Of a stretch of 64,000 bases of DNA, positions 1 through 8,106 are shown piece by piece. The position numbers were made by a program, and so were the translations under genes. The notes beneath the pieces were generated by a model. The model was not told where the DNA came from. It saw only the letters and a list, made by a program, of their open reading frames with translations, and did not search any database. Position 1 is the stretch's first letter. Every line of letters begins with the position of its first letter. The stretch is from Ruegeria sp. Ofav3-42 (GTDB taxonomy: Bacteria > Pseudomonadota > Alphaproteobacteria > Rhodobacterales > Rhodobacteraceae): positions 186,001 through 250,000 of the forward strand of contig NZ_JAKRGB010000005.1 of assembly GCF_022347725.1 (NCBI RefSeq). The letters run 5' to 3'.

Positions 1-1
1 C

Positions 2-334
2 GGAACATGGGACCCATCCCTAATCTTTGTGATGGGCGGAGCGCTGGTCACAACGTTCTTCGGTTACATACTGGTGTTCGGGAGAGCGGCACCGCTGTAC
101 GCGAACAATTTCAGCCTGCCCACCTCACGCGACATAGACACAAAACTTGTCGGTGGGGCCGCGCTGTTCGGCGTCGGGTGGGGGCTGTCCGGGTTCTGCC
201 CCGGCGGGGCAATACCCGCGCTTGGAACGGGAAACTGGCATGTGTTTGCCTTCCTGGCGGCCCTGATCGCTGGGATCTTTCTGGCCAAATTCATTCAATC
301 TGTTGCGGCGGGCCGCGCCCGGGCCAAGATCTGA
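2..334 (+). CDS. YeeE/YedE-family (DUF6691) membrane permease, 5' truncated
   Basis: This is the C-terminal part of a small YeeE/YedE-type membrane protein; the reading frame is open to the left edge of the window, so the start lies outside. The visible ~110 residues contain two or three hydrophobic segments and the family-typical stretch GLSGFCPGGAIPALG around a conserved Cys in a Gly/Pro-rich loop. Members of this family are linked to import of thiosulfate or other sulfur compounds across the inner membrane. It ends 25 bp before the persulfide dioxygenase-like gene, so it is probably the first or second gene of the same sulfur operon; a second YeeE half is commonly found just upstream. The family assignment is confident, the substrate is inferred. 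Confidence 0.85.
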   Translation, partial: GTWDPSLIFVMGGALVTTFFGYILVFGRAAPLYANNFSLPTSRDIDTKLVGGAALFGVGWGLSGFCPGGAIPALGTGNWHVFAFLAALIAGIFLAKFIQSVAAGRARAKI

Positions 335-359
335 CCGATAACCGGAGGAGAAACTCGAA

Positions 360-1244
360 ATGACCAACTATCCCGTTAATCTCGACACGAAGCCGACCGT
401 TCAGGCCTTTTTTGATGAGGCCACCAACACCATAAGCTACATCGTGAAAGATCCGACATCACTGGCCTGCGCGATTGTCGACAGCGTTATGGATATTGAT
501 TACTCGGCCGGTCGGATCACCTACGATCACGCGGACGAACTGATCCGGCAGATTCAGGATCAGGGTCTGAAGCTTGAGTGGATCATTGAAACCCATGTCC
601 ATGCGGACCATCTTTCGGCTGCACCCTATATTCAGGAAAAGCTGGGGGGCAAGATCGGGATCGGTTCGAACATTCTGGTGGTGCAGGACACCTTTGGCAA
701 AGTCTTCAATGAAGGCACCGAATTCCAGCGTGATGGATCGCAATTTGATGCCCTGTTCGAAGATGGCGACACTTACATGGTCGGCAACATGCAGGCATTC
801 GCAATGTACACGCCGGGCCATACCCCGGCTTGCATGGTGCATGTTATGGGCGATGCCGCTTTTGTAGGTGATACGTTGTTCATGCCGGACGGCGGGTCGG
901 CCCGGGCTGATTTCCCCGGTGGCGATGCCGGGGTTTTGTATGACTCGATTCAAAAGGTTTTGGCCCTGCCGGCTGAAACCCGCTTGTTCATGTGTCATGA
1001 CTACGGACCAAACGGCCGCGATATTGCTTGGGAAACCACCGTGGCCGAGGAAAAAGCTTCGAATATCCATGTCGGAGGCGGGAAGACGAAAGACGAATTC
1101 GTCAAATTCCGGAACGAGCGCGACGCGGTGCTGGACATGCCGAAACTCATCATTCCATCGCTTCAGGTCAATATGCGCGCTGGTGAGGTGCCGACCGACA
1201 GCGACGGAAATCCGATGCTCAAGGTTCCCGTGAACAGCCTTTGA
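360..1244 (+). CDS. MBL-fold persulfide dioxygenase-like hydrolase (ETHE1/Blh type)
   Basis: A 294-residue metallo-beta-lactamase-fold protein. The metal-binding motif HVHADH (about residues 79-84) is clear, followed by GHTPAC near 150, GDTLF near 171 and a C-terminal MCHDYGPNGR, the pattern of ETHE1-like sulfur dioxygenases and the Blh group. These enzymes use one iron to oxidise glutathione persulfide to sulfite. The start ATG follows GGAGGAGAAACTCGAA, a good ribosome binding site. Next comes a DUF442-SQR fusion 17 bp downstream, so sulfide oxidised by the SQR to persulfide would be handled here and sulfite or sulfate exported by the SulP protein. The biochemical role is inferred from family and neighbours. 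Confidence 0.9.
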   Translation: MTNYPVNLDTKPTVQAFFDEATNTISYIVKDPTSLACAIVDSVMDIDYSAGRITYDHADELIRQIQDQGLKLEWIIETHVHADHLSAAPYIQEKLGGKIGIGSNILVVQDTFGKVFNEGTEFQRDGSQFDALFEDGDTYMVGNMQAFAMYTPGHTPACMVHVMGDAAFVGDTLFMPDGGSARADFPGGDAGVLYDSIQKVLALPAETRLFMCHDYGPNGRDIAWETTVAEEKASNIHVGGGKTKDEFVKFRNERDAVLDMPKLIIPSLQVNMRAGEVPTDSDGNPMLKVPVNSL

Positions 1245-1261
1245 TTGGTGGGGGAAGACAC

Positions 1262-2947
1262 ATGGAACTTAGAAAAATCACCCCGCAGTTCACTGCGAGC
1301 CCGCAAATCTCGATCGAAGATGTCGCTGTGGCTGCCGCCAACGGATACCGCGCCATCCTCTGCAACCGCCCCGATGGAGAGGCCGCCGACCAACCTTCGT
1401 TCGAAGAAATCGAGGCGGCCGCCAAGGCAGCCGGGATCGAGGCCCGCTACGCTCCGATCCAAAGCGGCATGGTGCGGGATGAGGATGTGGCAGCGTTCGG
1501 GGTGGCCTTGCAGGATCTGCCAAAGCCGGTACTGGCCTATTGCCGCACCGGTACACGATCGGTGACTTTATGGTCCTTTAACGAAGCGCCAACCCGCCCT
1601 ATGGCTGAAATTCTGGCGGCGACCGGCGCTGCGGGCTATGACATGAACGGTGTTGCGCGCCGGATTGCCAATGGAGGTAAAACACCCACGGACACCGGCG
1701 ATGCACATTTCGACGTGGTCATCGTCGGAGGGGGCGCGGGCGGGATTTCGGTCGCCGCAAGCCTCAAGTCTCGCAAATCCGATCTGAATATCGCGGTCAT
1801 CGATCCGGCTGACATTCACTACTATCAACCCGGATGGACGATGGTCGGAGGCGGCATCTTTGATGCCCAAACCACGGCGCGGACCATGGGCAGCCTGATC
1901 CCCAAAGGGGTGCACTGGCTGAAATCCGCAGTTGCGGCATTTGAGCCGGGGAATAATGCGGTGATCCTGGATGGATGCCGAGTGGTGAAATATGACCGGC
2001 TTGTTGTGTGCCCGGGTCTAAAACTGGATTGGGGTGGCATCGAAGGGTTGGAGGAGACCTTGGGCCGTAATGGCGTCACCTCGAACTACCGTTACGACCT
2101 CGCGCCTTACACTTGGCAATTGGTGCAGCAGATGCGATGCGGCAGGGCGGTGTTCACCCAGCCTCCGATGCCGATCAAGTGCGCGGGCGCGCCTCAAAAG
2201 GCGATGTATCTGTCGGGCGATGCGTGGTTCCGCAGCGGCGTTCTCAAGGATATCGATATCCAATTCATGAATGCCGGGGGCGTGTTGTTCGGGGTTAAGG
2301 ATTACGTCCCGGCGCTGGAAAGCTATGTTCAGAAATACGGAGCTGCACTGAATTTCTTCCACAATCTGGTTTCGGTTGATGGTCCTGCCAAAACGGCACG
2401 GTTCGAGGTGAAAAAGCCGGATGCCGAGCCGGAATTCGTCGACATGGAGTTTGACATGATCCATGTCTGTCCGCCTCAGACGGCACCGGACTTTATCCGG
2501 GTGTCACCATTGTCTGACCCATCAGGATGGGTCGACGTGGATCAGGCGACTCTTCGCCATAAAAGCTACGACAACATTTGGTCGCTTGGCGATGTTATGA
2601 ACGCTCCGAATGCCAAAACCGCTGCGGCAGCGCGCAAACAGGCACCCACAGTGGCGGACAATATTGTGGCCGACATCGACGGGCGTTCCGCCGTGGCGCA
2701 GTATGACGGCTATGGCTCTTGCCCCTTGACGGTCGAGCGGGGCAAGATCGTGTTGGCAGAGTTCGGCTACGGTGGCGCTCTCAAGCCCAGCTTTCCGTCC
2801 TTTCTGATCAACGGCACCAAACCGTCGCGAATGGCGTGGTTCCTGAAAGAGAGGCTGCTGCCTCCGATCTATTGGAAGGCAATGCTGCGTGGCAAGGAGT
2901 GGCTGGCCAAGCCTGAGAAGCTGAAGGTGGCTGCGGACAAGTCATGA
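1262..2947 (+). CDS. DUF442 sulfurtransferase/phosphatase-like domain fused to sulfide:quinone oxidoreductase
   Basis: A 561-residue fusion. Residues 1 to about 110 form a DUF442 (TIGR01244) domain with a phosphatase/rhodanese-like active-site loop YCRTGTRS near residue 92. From about residue 150 an FAD-dependent oxidoreductase follows, with the dinucleotide-binding motif VVIVGGGAGG and a second motif SLGDVMNAPNAKTAAAARKQAP typical of sulfide:quinone oxidoreductases. The SQR part oxidises sulfide at the membrane and passes electrons to quinone; the N-terminal domain may handle the persulfide product. I chose ATG 1262 because GGGGGAAG lies 6-8 bases upstream; a TTG at 1241 would overlap the previous gene and lacks a site. 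It overlaps the SulP gene by 4 bp (ATGA), implying coupled translation. Confidence 0.9.
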   Translation: MELRKITPQFTASPQISIEDVAVAAANGYRAILCNRPDGEAADQPSFEEIEAAAKAAGIEARYAPIQSGMVRDEDVAAFGVALQDLPKPVLAYCRTGTRSVTLWSFNEAPTRPMAEILAATGAAGYDMNGVARRIANGGKTPTDTGDAHFDVVIVGGGAGGISVAASLKSRKSDLNIAVIDPADIHYYQPGWTMVGGGIFDAQTTARTMGSLIPKGVHWLKSAVAAFEPGNNAVILDGCRVVKYDRLVVCPGLKLDWGGIEGLEETLGRNGVTSNYRYDLAPYTWQLVQQMRCGRAVFTQPPMPIKCAGAPQKAMYLSGDAWFRSGVLKDIDIQFMNAGGVLFGVKDYVPALESYVQKYGAALNFFHNLVSVDGPAKTARFEVKKPDAEPEFVDMEFDMIHVCPPQTAPDFIRVSPLSDPSGWVDVDQATLRHKSYDNIWSLGDVMNAPNAKTAAAARKQAPTVADNIVADIDGRSAVAQYDGYGSCPLTVERGKIVLAEFGYGGALKPSFPSFLINGTKPSRMAWFLKERLLPPIYWKAMLRGKEWLAKPEKLKVAADKS

Positions 2948-4704
2948 AGGCTACAATGAATGCCCGTCGGGCCGAGGCTTTACGCCGCTATCTCCCCATC
3001 CTTGATTGGGGGCGCACCTATACACGGTCAGCGCTGTCGAACGACCTGATCGCGGCCGTGATCGTGACGATTATGTTGATCCCGCAATCGCTGGCCTATG
3101 CGCTGTTGGCAGGTTTGCCGCCCGAAGCGGGCCTTTATGCGTCGATTGTCCCGATCCTGCTCTATGCTGTCTTTGGTACCAGCCGGTCATTGGCCGTGGG
3201 ACCTGTGGCGGTGGTCTCGCTTTTGACCGCATCGGCAATCGGGCAGGTGGCCGAACAGGGAACAGCCGGCTATGCGGTTGCCGCCTTGACCTTGGCCTTG
3301 TTGTCAGGCGGGTTTCTTGTGCTCATGGGGGTCCTGCGCTTGGGAATGCTCGCGAATTTCCTCAGCCATCCGGTGATTGCGGGGTTCATCACAGCCTCTG
3401 GCATCCTGATCGCGACCAGTCAGCTTAAGCATATTCTCGGCATCAGCGCCCACGGGCACACCTTGCCCGAGATGCTAACGGACGTCATTTTCCACCTGCC
3501 ACAGATCAACTGGATTACCTTCGCGATCGGAGTGTCCGCCACGGCTTTTCTGTTCTGGGTACGAACCTCTTTGAAGCCGACGTTAAGGCGGTTGCGAACA
3601 CCCTCGTTGCTTACCGATATCCTCACCAAGGCGGGACCAGTTGCTGCCGTTATCGCGACCACAGTTTCCGTTTGGGCGTTTGATCTTGCCGAAAAGGGCG
3701 TCAAAATCGTCGGAGCGGTTCCCCAAAGCCTGCCGCCCCTGACGGTGCCAGGGTTTTCTATGGACTTGCTGGGTGCGCTGTTGGTTCCGTCCGTCCTCAT
3801 CTCGGTGATTGGATTTGTCGAAAGCGTGTCCGTGGCGCAAACCCTGGCGGCAAAAAAACGTCAGAGGATTGACCCGGATCAGGAATTGATCGGCCTCGGG
3901 GCCGCCAATCTGGGTGCGGCCTTCACCGGTGGGTATCCGGTCACGGGTGGCTTTGCGCGCTCTGTAGTCAATTTCGATGCCGGAGCCGAAACACCCGCCG
4001 CGGGAGCGTTCACGGCAATCGGTTTGGCTGTCGCGGCCCTGGCACTGACGCCGTTGGTATTCTACCTGCCTAACGCGACGCTTGCGGCGACAATCATTGT
4101 GGCAGTCCTTGGCCTGGTCGATCTGTCGATCCTGAAAAAGACATGGAACTACTCGCGTGCTGATTTCGTAGCAGTTACAGCGACCATCGTGCTGACCCTC
4201 GGATTGGGGGTCGAGGTGGGCGTCGCGTCTGGCGTGGCGCTGTCCATCCTGCTGCATCTTTACAAAACATCCCGCCCACATGTGGCCGAGGTAGGTCTGG
4301 TGCCGGACACACAGCATTTTCGAAACATCCACCGGCATCAGGTTCTGACTGACCCGACAGTCGTGACCCTGCGTGTCGATGAAAGCCTGTACTTTGTGAA
4401 CACGCGGTTTCTTGAGGATCTGATCCAAAGCCGCGTGGCGGAAGGCAGCGACGTGCGTCATGTTGTTCTGATGTTCTCGGCTGTGAACGAGGTTGACTAC
4501 TCCGCGCTGGAAAGCCTTGAGGCTATCAATCGCCGGCTCTCTGATATGGACGTGGGCCTGCATCTGTCTGAGGTGAAAGGGCCGGTGATGGACAGGTTGA
4601 AGCGGTCGCATTTTGTTGACCAGTTGAATGGGCGTGTATTCCTGTCGCAGTACGATGCATGGAGCAGTCTAGTACCATCACCTGCACCGCATGTTGCGGC
4701 ATAG
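2944..4704 (+). CDS. SulP-family anion (sulfate) permease with STAS domain
   Basis: A 586-residue inner-membrane transporter. The N-terminal two thirds hold the SulP core of many hydrophobic segments, including the signature PQSLAYALLAGLPPEAGLYAS near residue 45-65. The last ~130 residues form a cytoplasmic STAS domain (beta strand VTLRVDESLYFVN, then VVLMFSAVNEVDYSALE). It starts in the stop codon of the SQR gene (ATGA overlap) and is the last gene of the sulfur operon. SulP proteins move sulfate, bicarbonate or other anions; here the neighbours suggest export or exchange of sulfate or sulfite made from sulfide. Transport direction and substrate are inference. It converges on rtcR, with only 3 bp between stop codons. 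Confidence 0.92.
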   Translation: MKATMNARRAEALRRYLPILDWGRTYTRSALSNDLIAAVIVTIMLIPQSLAYALLAGLPPEAGLYASIVPILLYAVFGTSRSLAVGPVAVVSLLTASAIGQVAEQGTAGYAVAALTLALLSGGFLVLMGVLRLGMLANFLSHPVIAGFITASGILIATSQLKHILGISAHGHTLPEMLTDVIFHLPQINWITFAIGVSATAFLFWVRTSLKPTLRRLRTPSLLTDILTKAGPVAAVIATTVSVWAFDLAEKGVKIVGAVPQSLPPLTVPGFSMDLLGALLVPSVLISVIGFVESVSVAQTLAAKKRQRIDPDQELIGLGAANLGAAFTGGYPVTGGFARSVVNFDAGAETPAAGAFTAIGLAVAALALTPLVFYLPNATLAATIIVAVLGLVDLSILKKTWNYSRADFVAVTATIVLTLGLGVEVGVASGVALSILLHLYKTSRPHVAEVGLVPDTQHFRNIHRHQVLTDPTVVTLRVDESLYFVNTRFLEDLIQSRVAEGSDVRHVVLMFSAVNEVDYSALESLEAINRRLSDMDVGLHLSEVKGPVMDRLKRSHFVDQLNGRVFLSQYDAWSSLVPSPAPHVAA

Positions 4705-4707
4705 ATT

Positions 4708-6288
4708 TCAGCTGCTCGTTCCATCCGATACGGCATTCCAATCAAGGTCGAATTTCTGAAGATATTTGCGCAAGCGATCCGCATCGTTCTGGGTTGAGCG
4801 TTTTTCCCGCGAAACAGCGAACAACGAACGACCCGCAGCGCTGAGACTGGGTGCGGTTTGACAAGTTCGTATGACCTTGGCGAGCTGAACCATGCCAAAG
4901 GGATCAATATCGCTGGCGGCAGATCCCAAGTGATCTTTCACTAGCAGGAAATCTTTGTCCGAAGATGCCGATTGCCAATTCGACTGAAGGGCTACGATTT
5001 CTTCGTCGATCATCGCGCGCGTGATCCGCCCCCTCGGTGCAAGGGTGCATAAGCGTTTCACCAGACCGCTGAAATCGCGAAAGTTTCCGGGCCAGAGCGT
5101 CGCCGGACTGGTCGCGAATTTCAGGAACATTTCACGTGCGTCGGCGTTGAAACCGACCTGCGTGCCCAGCACCCGCTCGGACTTTGCAAGTTCAAACAGA
5201 AGATTGGCCTCGATGTCCTCGCGGCGATTGCGCAGGGCAGGTAGCCGAAACTGCCACATGCTCAGACGGGCCAGAAGGTCCTGACGAAATTGTCCCTCGG
5301 CCGCCAAAGTTTGAAGGTCACGGTTGGCCCCGGCTATGATCTGGAAACGGCTGGTGGTTTCATGGTCTGAGCCAAGCGGGTAAAACCGCCCGGTTTCAAT
5401 AGCATGCAGCAATAGAGATTGCTCGGACCAGCCCAGTTCATCCACTTCATCCAAAAACAGAACGCCGCCGTCGGCTTCACGCAACAGGCCACTGCGTTCG
5501 GTTCCGGCCTGACCCAAATAGCTGCGTCTTTGGCCAAACAATGAGGCGAGCGCATCCGGGCCGTTCAAAGTGGCACAATTGACGTGGACCAGACGGCCCT
5601 TGACGCGGCGCCGATCCAGTTTGAGATTGTAAATCCTCTCGGCCAGTTCGGTCTTCCCCGTGCCGGTTTCGCCCAACAACAGGATCGGCTCGTCCGAGTT
5701 GCTGGCAACCAGTTCGATCCGATCTATCAGCGCATTGTACTGTGGATTGCGGGTTTGGATCCCGCCTTTCAATTGATCGCTGTACTCGCGCGACAGCTGG
5801 TCAAACCGTTGCTGCAATGCGTTATAGCGGCTCAGATCCAGGTCGATGATATCGAATTTGGGTGTGCGGTCATCTGGTCCGGGCGGGCCGGTCTGGATCA
5901 GGCGCGCGGGGACATGGCGGCTTTCAGTCAGCAGGAACCAGCAGATCTGTGCCACATGCGTTCCTGTCGTGAGATGGACGTGATACTGCTCGCGCTCTTC
6001 ATCAAAGCCGTAACCACGGGCAAAATCGAACAGCTTGCCGTAGACTTCCTGAAAGTCCCAGGGGTCGTCCAAGTCCATACGATGCAGCAGAACTTCGGTT
6101 TCGGGTGATGCCTCGGCAATCTCATTTTTGACCTGATGCGCGAGGCGGTTGAACTTGTGGTCATACAGAAGCTCCAACCGATGGACGTCGAAATGGTCGT
6201 GCATCGTCAGGCTTAGCGTCGGTTTCCAACGCCGCTTCTTGCCCATGTCCAACTGTGTGCCGAGGAATCCGATGATAATATTATTCAT
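4708..6288 (-). CDS. rtcR: RtcR: CARF-domain sigma54-dependent activator of RNA repair genes
   Basis: A 526-residue transcription activator. Residues 1 to ~180 match the RtcR N-terminal CARF-type sensor, including HVHLTTGTHVAQICWFLL near 103-120, thought to bind RNA-derived ligands with cyclic phosphate ends. The AAA+ core has Walker A GETGTGKT (206-213) and Walker B GGVLFLDEV (274-282). The C-terminal ~80 residues would hold the DNA-binding part. The sigma54-contact loop, usually GAFTGA, reads SYLGQA here (about residues 256-261), which is odd. The gene is divergent from the ro60-Y RNA-rtcB operon, the expected target, and a perfect palindrome lies just upstream. Assignment is strong from domain order and context; whether it still uses sigma54 is open because of the altered loop. 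Confidence 0.92.
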   Translation of the reverse strand: MNNIIIGFLGTQLDMGKKRRWKPTLSLTMHDHFDVHRLELLYDHKFNRLAHQVKNEIAEASPETEVLLHRMDLDDPWDFQEVYGKLFDFARGYGFDEEREQYHVHLTTGTHVAQICWFLLTESRHVPARLIQTGPPGPDDRTPKFDIIDLDLSRYNALQQRFDQLSREYSDQLKGGIQTRNPQYNALIDRIELVASNSDEPILLLGETGTGKTELAERIYNLKLDRRRVKGRLVHVNCATLNGPDALASLFGQRRSYLGQAGTERSGLLREADGGVLFLDEVDELGWSEQSLLLHAIETGRFYPLGSDHETTSRFQIIAGANRDLQTLAAEGQFRQDLLARLSMWQFRLPALRNRREDIEANLLFELAKSERVLGTQVGFNADAREMFLKFATSPATLWPGNFRDFSGLVKRLCTLAPRGRITRAMIDEEIVALQSNWQSASSDKDFLLVKDHLGSAASDIDPFGMVQLAKVIRTCQTAPSLSAAGRSLFAVSREKRSTQNDADRLRKYLQKFDLDWNAVSDGTSS

Positions 6289-6308
6289 AGTGTATCTATT
6301 CTTATAAG

Positions 6309-6330
6309 TTACGATACAGCTGTATCGTAA
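6309..6330. promoter_or_regulatory. Perfect 22-bp palindrome, likely RtcR upstream activator site
   Basis: The half site TTACGATACAG is followed directly by its exact reverse complement CTGTATCGTAA. It lies 21 bp upstream of the rtcR start and about 66 bp upstream of the -24 element of the ro60 operon candidate promoter, a usual distance for a sigma54 enhancer site. Assignment to RtcR is inferred from position. Confidence 0.65.
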
Positions 6331-6395
6331 AATGAACGCACATAAAACTCAATAACGGGATTTCCATATTTAAAACATAGCCTTATGCGAAATTT

Positions 6396-6409
6396 GGATA
6401 TCCCTCGGC
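6396..6409 (+). promoter_or_regulatory. Candidate sigma54 (-24/-12) promoter of the ro60-Y RNA-rtcB operon
   Basis: The segment TTGGATATCCCTCGGCA has the invariant GG (6396-6397) and GC (6408-6409) separated by exactly 10 bases. The flanks fit the TGGCAC/TTGC consensus only partly. It would start transcription near 6421, leaving a leader of about 40 bases before the ro60 ATG. It is the best -24/-12 match noticed by eye between the two genes. Confidence 0.5.
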
Positions 6410-6460
6410 ATTAACCTCCAGCCATGCCAAAAAGTCCTTATACAAAACGAGGACAAGAAA

Positions 6461-8017
6461 ATGGCGAACAAATCCGTGTTTGCATCGATCAAAGGCCGGT
6501 TGCTGCCGAAGGCAATGGCAAAAAACGCGCACGGCGCGCCGGCCTACGCTTATTCCGATGCCCATACTCTGGCACAGGTCGCCGTGACCGGCACTTTTGG
6601 GGGCATGTTCTATCAGTCGCCGCAGGAAGAGCTGGAATACGTTCTGGATGTTGCTGAGGCGGTCGACCCGCAATTTCTGGCGCAGGCGGCAATCTATGCC
6701 CGTCAGTCCGGGTACATGAAAGATATGCCCGCCGTGTTGCTGGCCATTCTGGCGCGGCGTGATCCGGTTCTGTTCCGCAAGGCGTTTGGTCGGGTGGTGG
6801 ATAACGGTAAGATGCTGCGCACCTTTGTGCAGGTCATCCGGTCGGGTCAAACGGGGCGCAAGTCTCTGGGATCGGCACCGAAAGCGATGGTGCAGAACTG
6901 GTTGAACACCGTGACTGACCGGGCGCTGCTGAACGCCAATATCGGGAACGACCCGTCATTGGCGGACGTGATCAAGATGGTGCACCCGAAACCGGCCTCG
7001 GCCGAGCGGGAGGCTCTGTTTGCCTGGATCGTCGGGCGGCCGTGCAATATGGCACGGCTGCCACGGGCCCTGCAGGACTGGATCGCGTTTCGTGAAACTG
7101 GCAACGGTCCAGTGCCGGATGTGCCGTTCCAGATGCTGACGCAACTGGAACTGTCACCGGAACACTGGGCGCGGATCGCGCGCAAGGGCTCTTGGCAGAT
7201 GGTGCGGCAGAACCTGAATACGTTCCAGCGTCACGGCGTTTTTGACGTGGCAAAGAACATGGATCATGTTGCCGCTCTGCTGCGCGAACCGAAGGCGATC
7301 GCCAAAGCACGCGCGTTTCCGTACCAACTGATGGTGGCGGCGCAAAACGTGACGGCCGATATGCCGCGCGAGATCATGGACGCGCTGCACGACGCGATGG
7401 AAATTGCGGTGCAGAACGTGCCGCAGGTCTCTGGTCAGGTTGTCGTGTGCCCGGACGTTTCGGATTCGATGACATGGGCCGTGACCGGGTATCGCCCGGG
7501 GGCGACCTCGGCTGTGCGGCACGTGGATGTGACGGCGCTGGTCGCAGCGTCCTTCCAACGCGTGAACCGCGGGTGTCAGGTTCTGCCGTTCGACTTCGAT
7601 GTGCGTGATGTACGTCTGGAGCCGCGCGACACGATCCTGACCAACGCCGAGCGTTTGGCTGCGTTGGCCGGAGGCGGGACGAACTGTTCCGCTCCATTGG
7701 CCTGGTTGAACAAACGCGGCCGCGCGCCGGATCTGGTCGTGTTCGTGTCCGATAACCAATCTTGGGTTGATGCCCGGAACGGTGGGCAGGGCACGGCGAT
7801 GTTGAAAGAGCGGGAGGCTATCAAGCGCCGCAACCCGAAGGCCAAACTGGTCTGCATCGACATTGCCGCGTACGGGACCACGCAGGCACAGACCCGTTCC
7901 GACGTGTTGAATGTGGGCGGGTTCTCGGACGCGGTCTTTGACCAGATCGCGGCCTTTGCCGCCGATCAAACCGGCCCGGATCACTGGGTCCGCGAGATCG
8001 AGAAGATCGAAGTATGA
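6461..8017 (+). CDS. Ro60/Rsr ortholog, TROVE-domain RNA-binding ring protein
   Basis: A 518-residue TROVE protein, the bacterial counterpart of the Ro60 autoantigen. The N-terminal ~320 residues form the HEAT-like ring that binds single-stranded RNA ends and Y RNA. The C-terminal von Willebrand A domain carries a MIDAS-type motif DVSDS (332-336). Ro60 proteins bind misfolded or damaged RNA and, tethered by Y RNA to nucleases such as PNPase, assist RNA degradation or maturation. The start follows CGAGGACA at 6448-6455. The stop at 8015-8017 is only 4 bases from the first Y RNA-like stem, and rtcB follows the Y RNA array, so one transcript probably carries all. RtcR, divergent upstream, is the likely activator. 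Confidence 0.93.
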   Translation: MANKSVFASIKGRLLPKAMAKNAHGAPAYAYSDAHTLAQVAVTGTFGGMFYQSPQEELEYVLDVAEAVDPQFLAQAAIYARQSGYMKDMPAVLLAILARRDPVLFRKAFGRVVDNGKMLRTFVQVIRSGQTGRKSLGSAPKAMVQNWLNTVTDRALLNANIGNDPSLADVIKMVHPKPASAEREALFAWIVGRPCNMARLPRALQDWIAFRETGNGPVPDVPFQMLTQLELSPEHWARIARKGSWQMVRQNLNTFQRHGVFDVAKNMDHVAALLREPKAIAKARAFPYQLMVAAQNVTADMPREIMDALHDAMEIAVQNVPQVSGQVVVCPDVSDSMTWAVTGYRPGATSAVRHVDVTALVAASFQRVNRGCQVLPFDFDVRDVRLEPRDTILTNAERLAALAGGGTNCSAPLAWLNKRGRAPDLVVFVSDNQSWVDARNGGQGTAMLKEREAIKRRNPKAKLVCIDIAAYGTTQAQTRSDVLNVGGFSDAVFDQIAAFAADQTGPDHWVREIEKIEV

Positions 8018-8021
8018 AAAC

Positions 8022-8096
8022 GGGTCAGGCGGAATGCCTGTGGGACTACAGCTTTGAACTCTGTCAGATGTCTCACACATCTTGTCCGCCTGACCC
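8022..8096 (+). ncRNA. Y RNA-like gene 1 (short form, no tRNA-like module)
   Basis: A 75-base element starting 4 bases after the ro60 stop. Its ends pair perfectly over 12 bp: GGGTCAGGCGGA (8022-8033) with TCCGCCTGACCC (8085-8096). The inner edge carries GGCGGAATGCC on the 5' side and CTTGTCCGCC on the 3' side, the same motifs as in the three following elements and resembling the Ro60-binding helix of known Y RNAs. Inside are small hairpins (CTGT/ACAG at 8038-8051; AGATG/CATCT at about 8066-8082) but no T-arm. It may be a minimal scaffold RNA or a structural element at the 3' end of the ro60 message. Confidence 0.75.
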
Positions 8097-8106
8097 AACA
8101 ACCAAT

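Noticed and set aside
3583..4611. 342-codon minus-strand frame
   Set aside because: Antisense to the SulP gene, rich in Arg/Gln/His and without recognisable domains.
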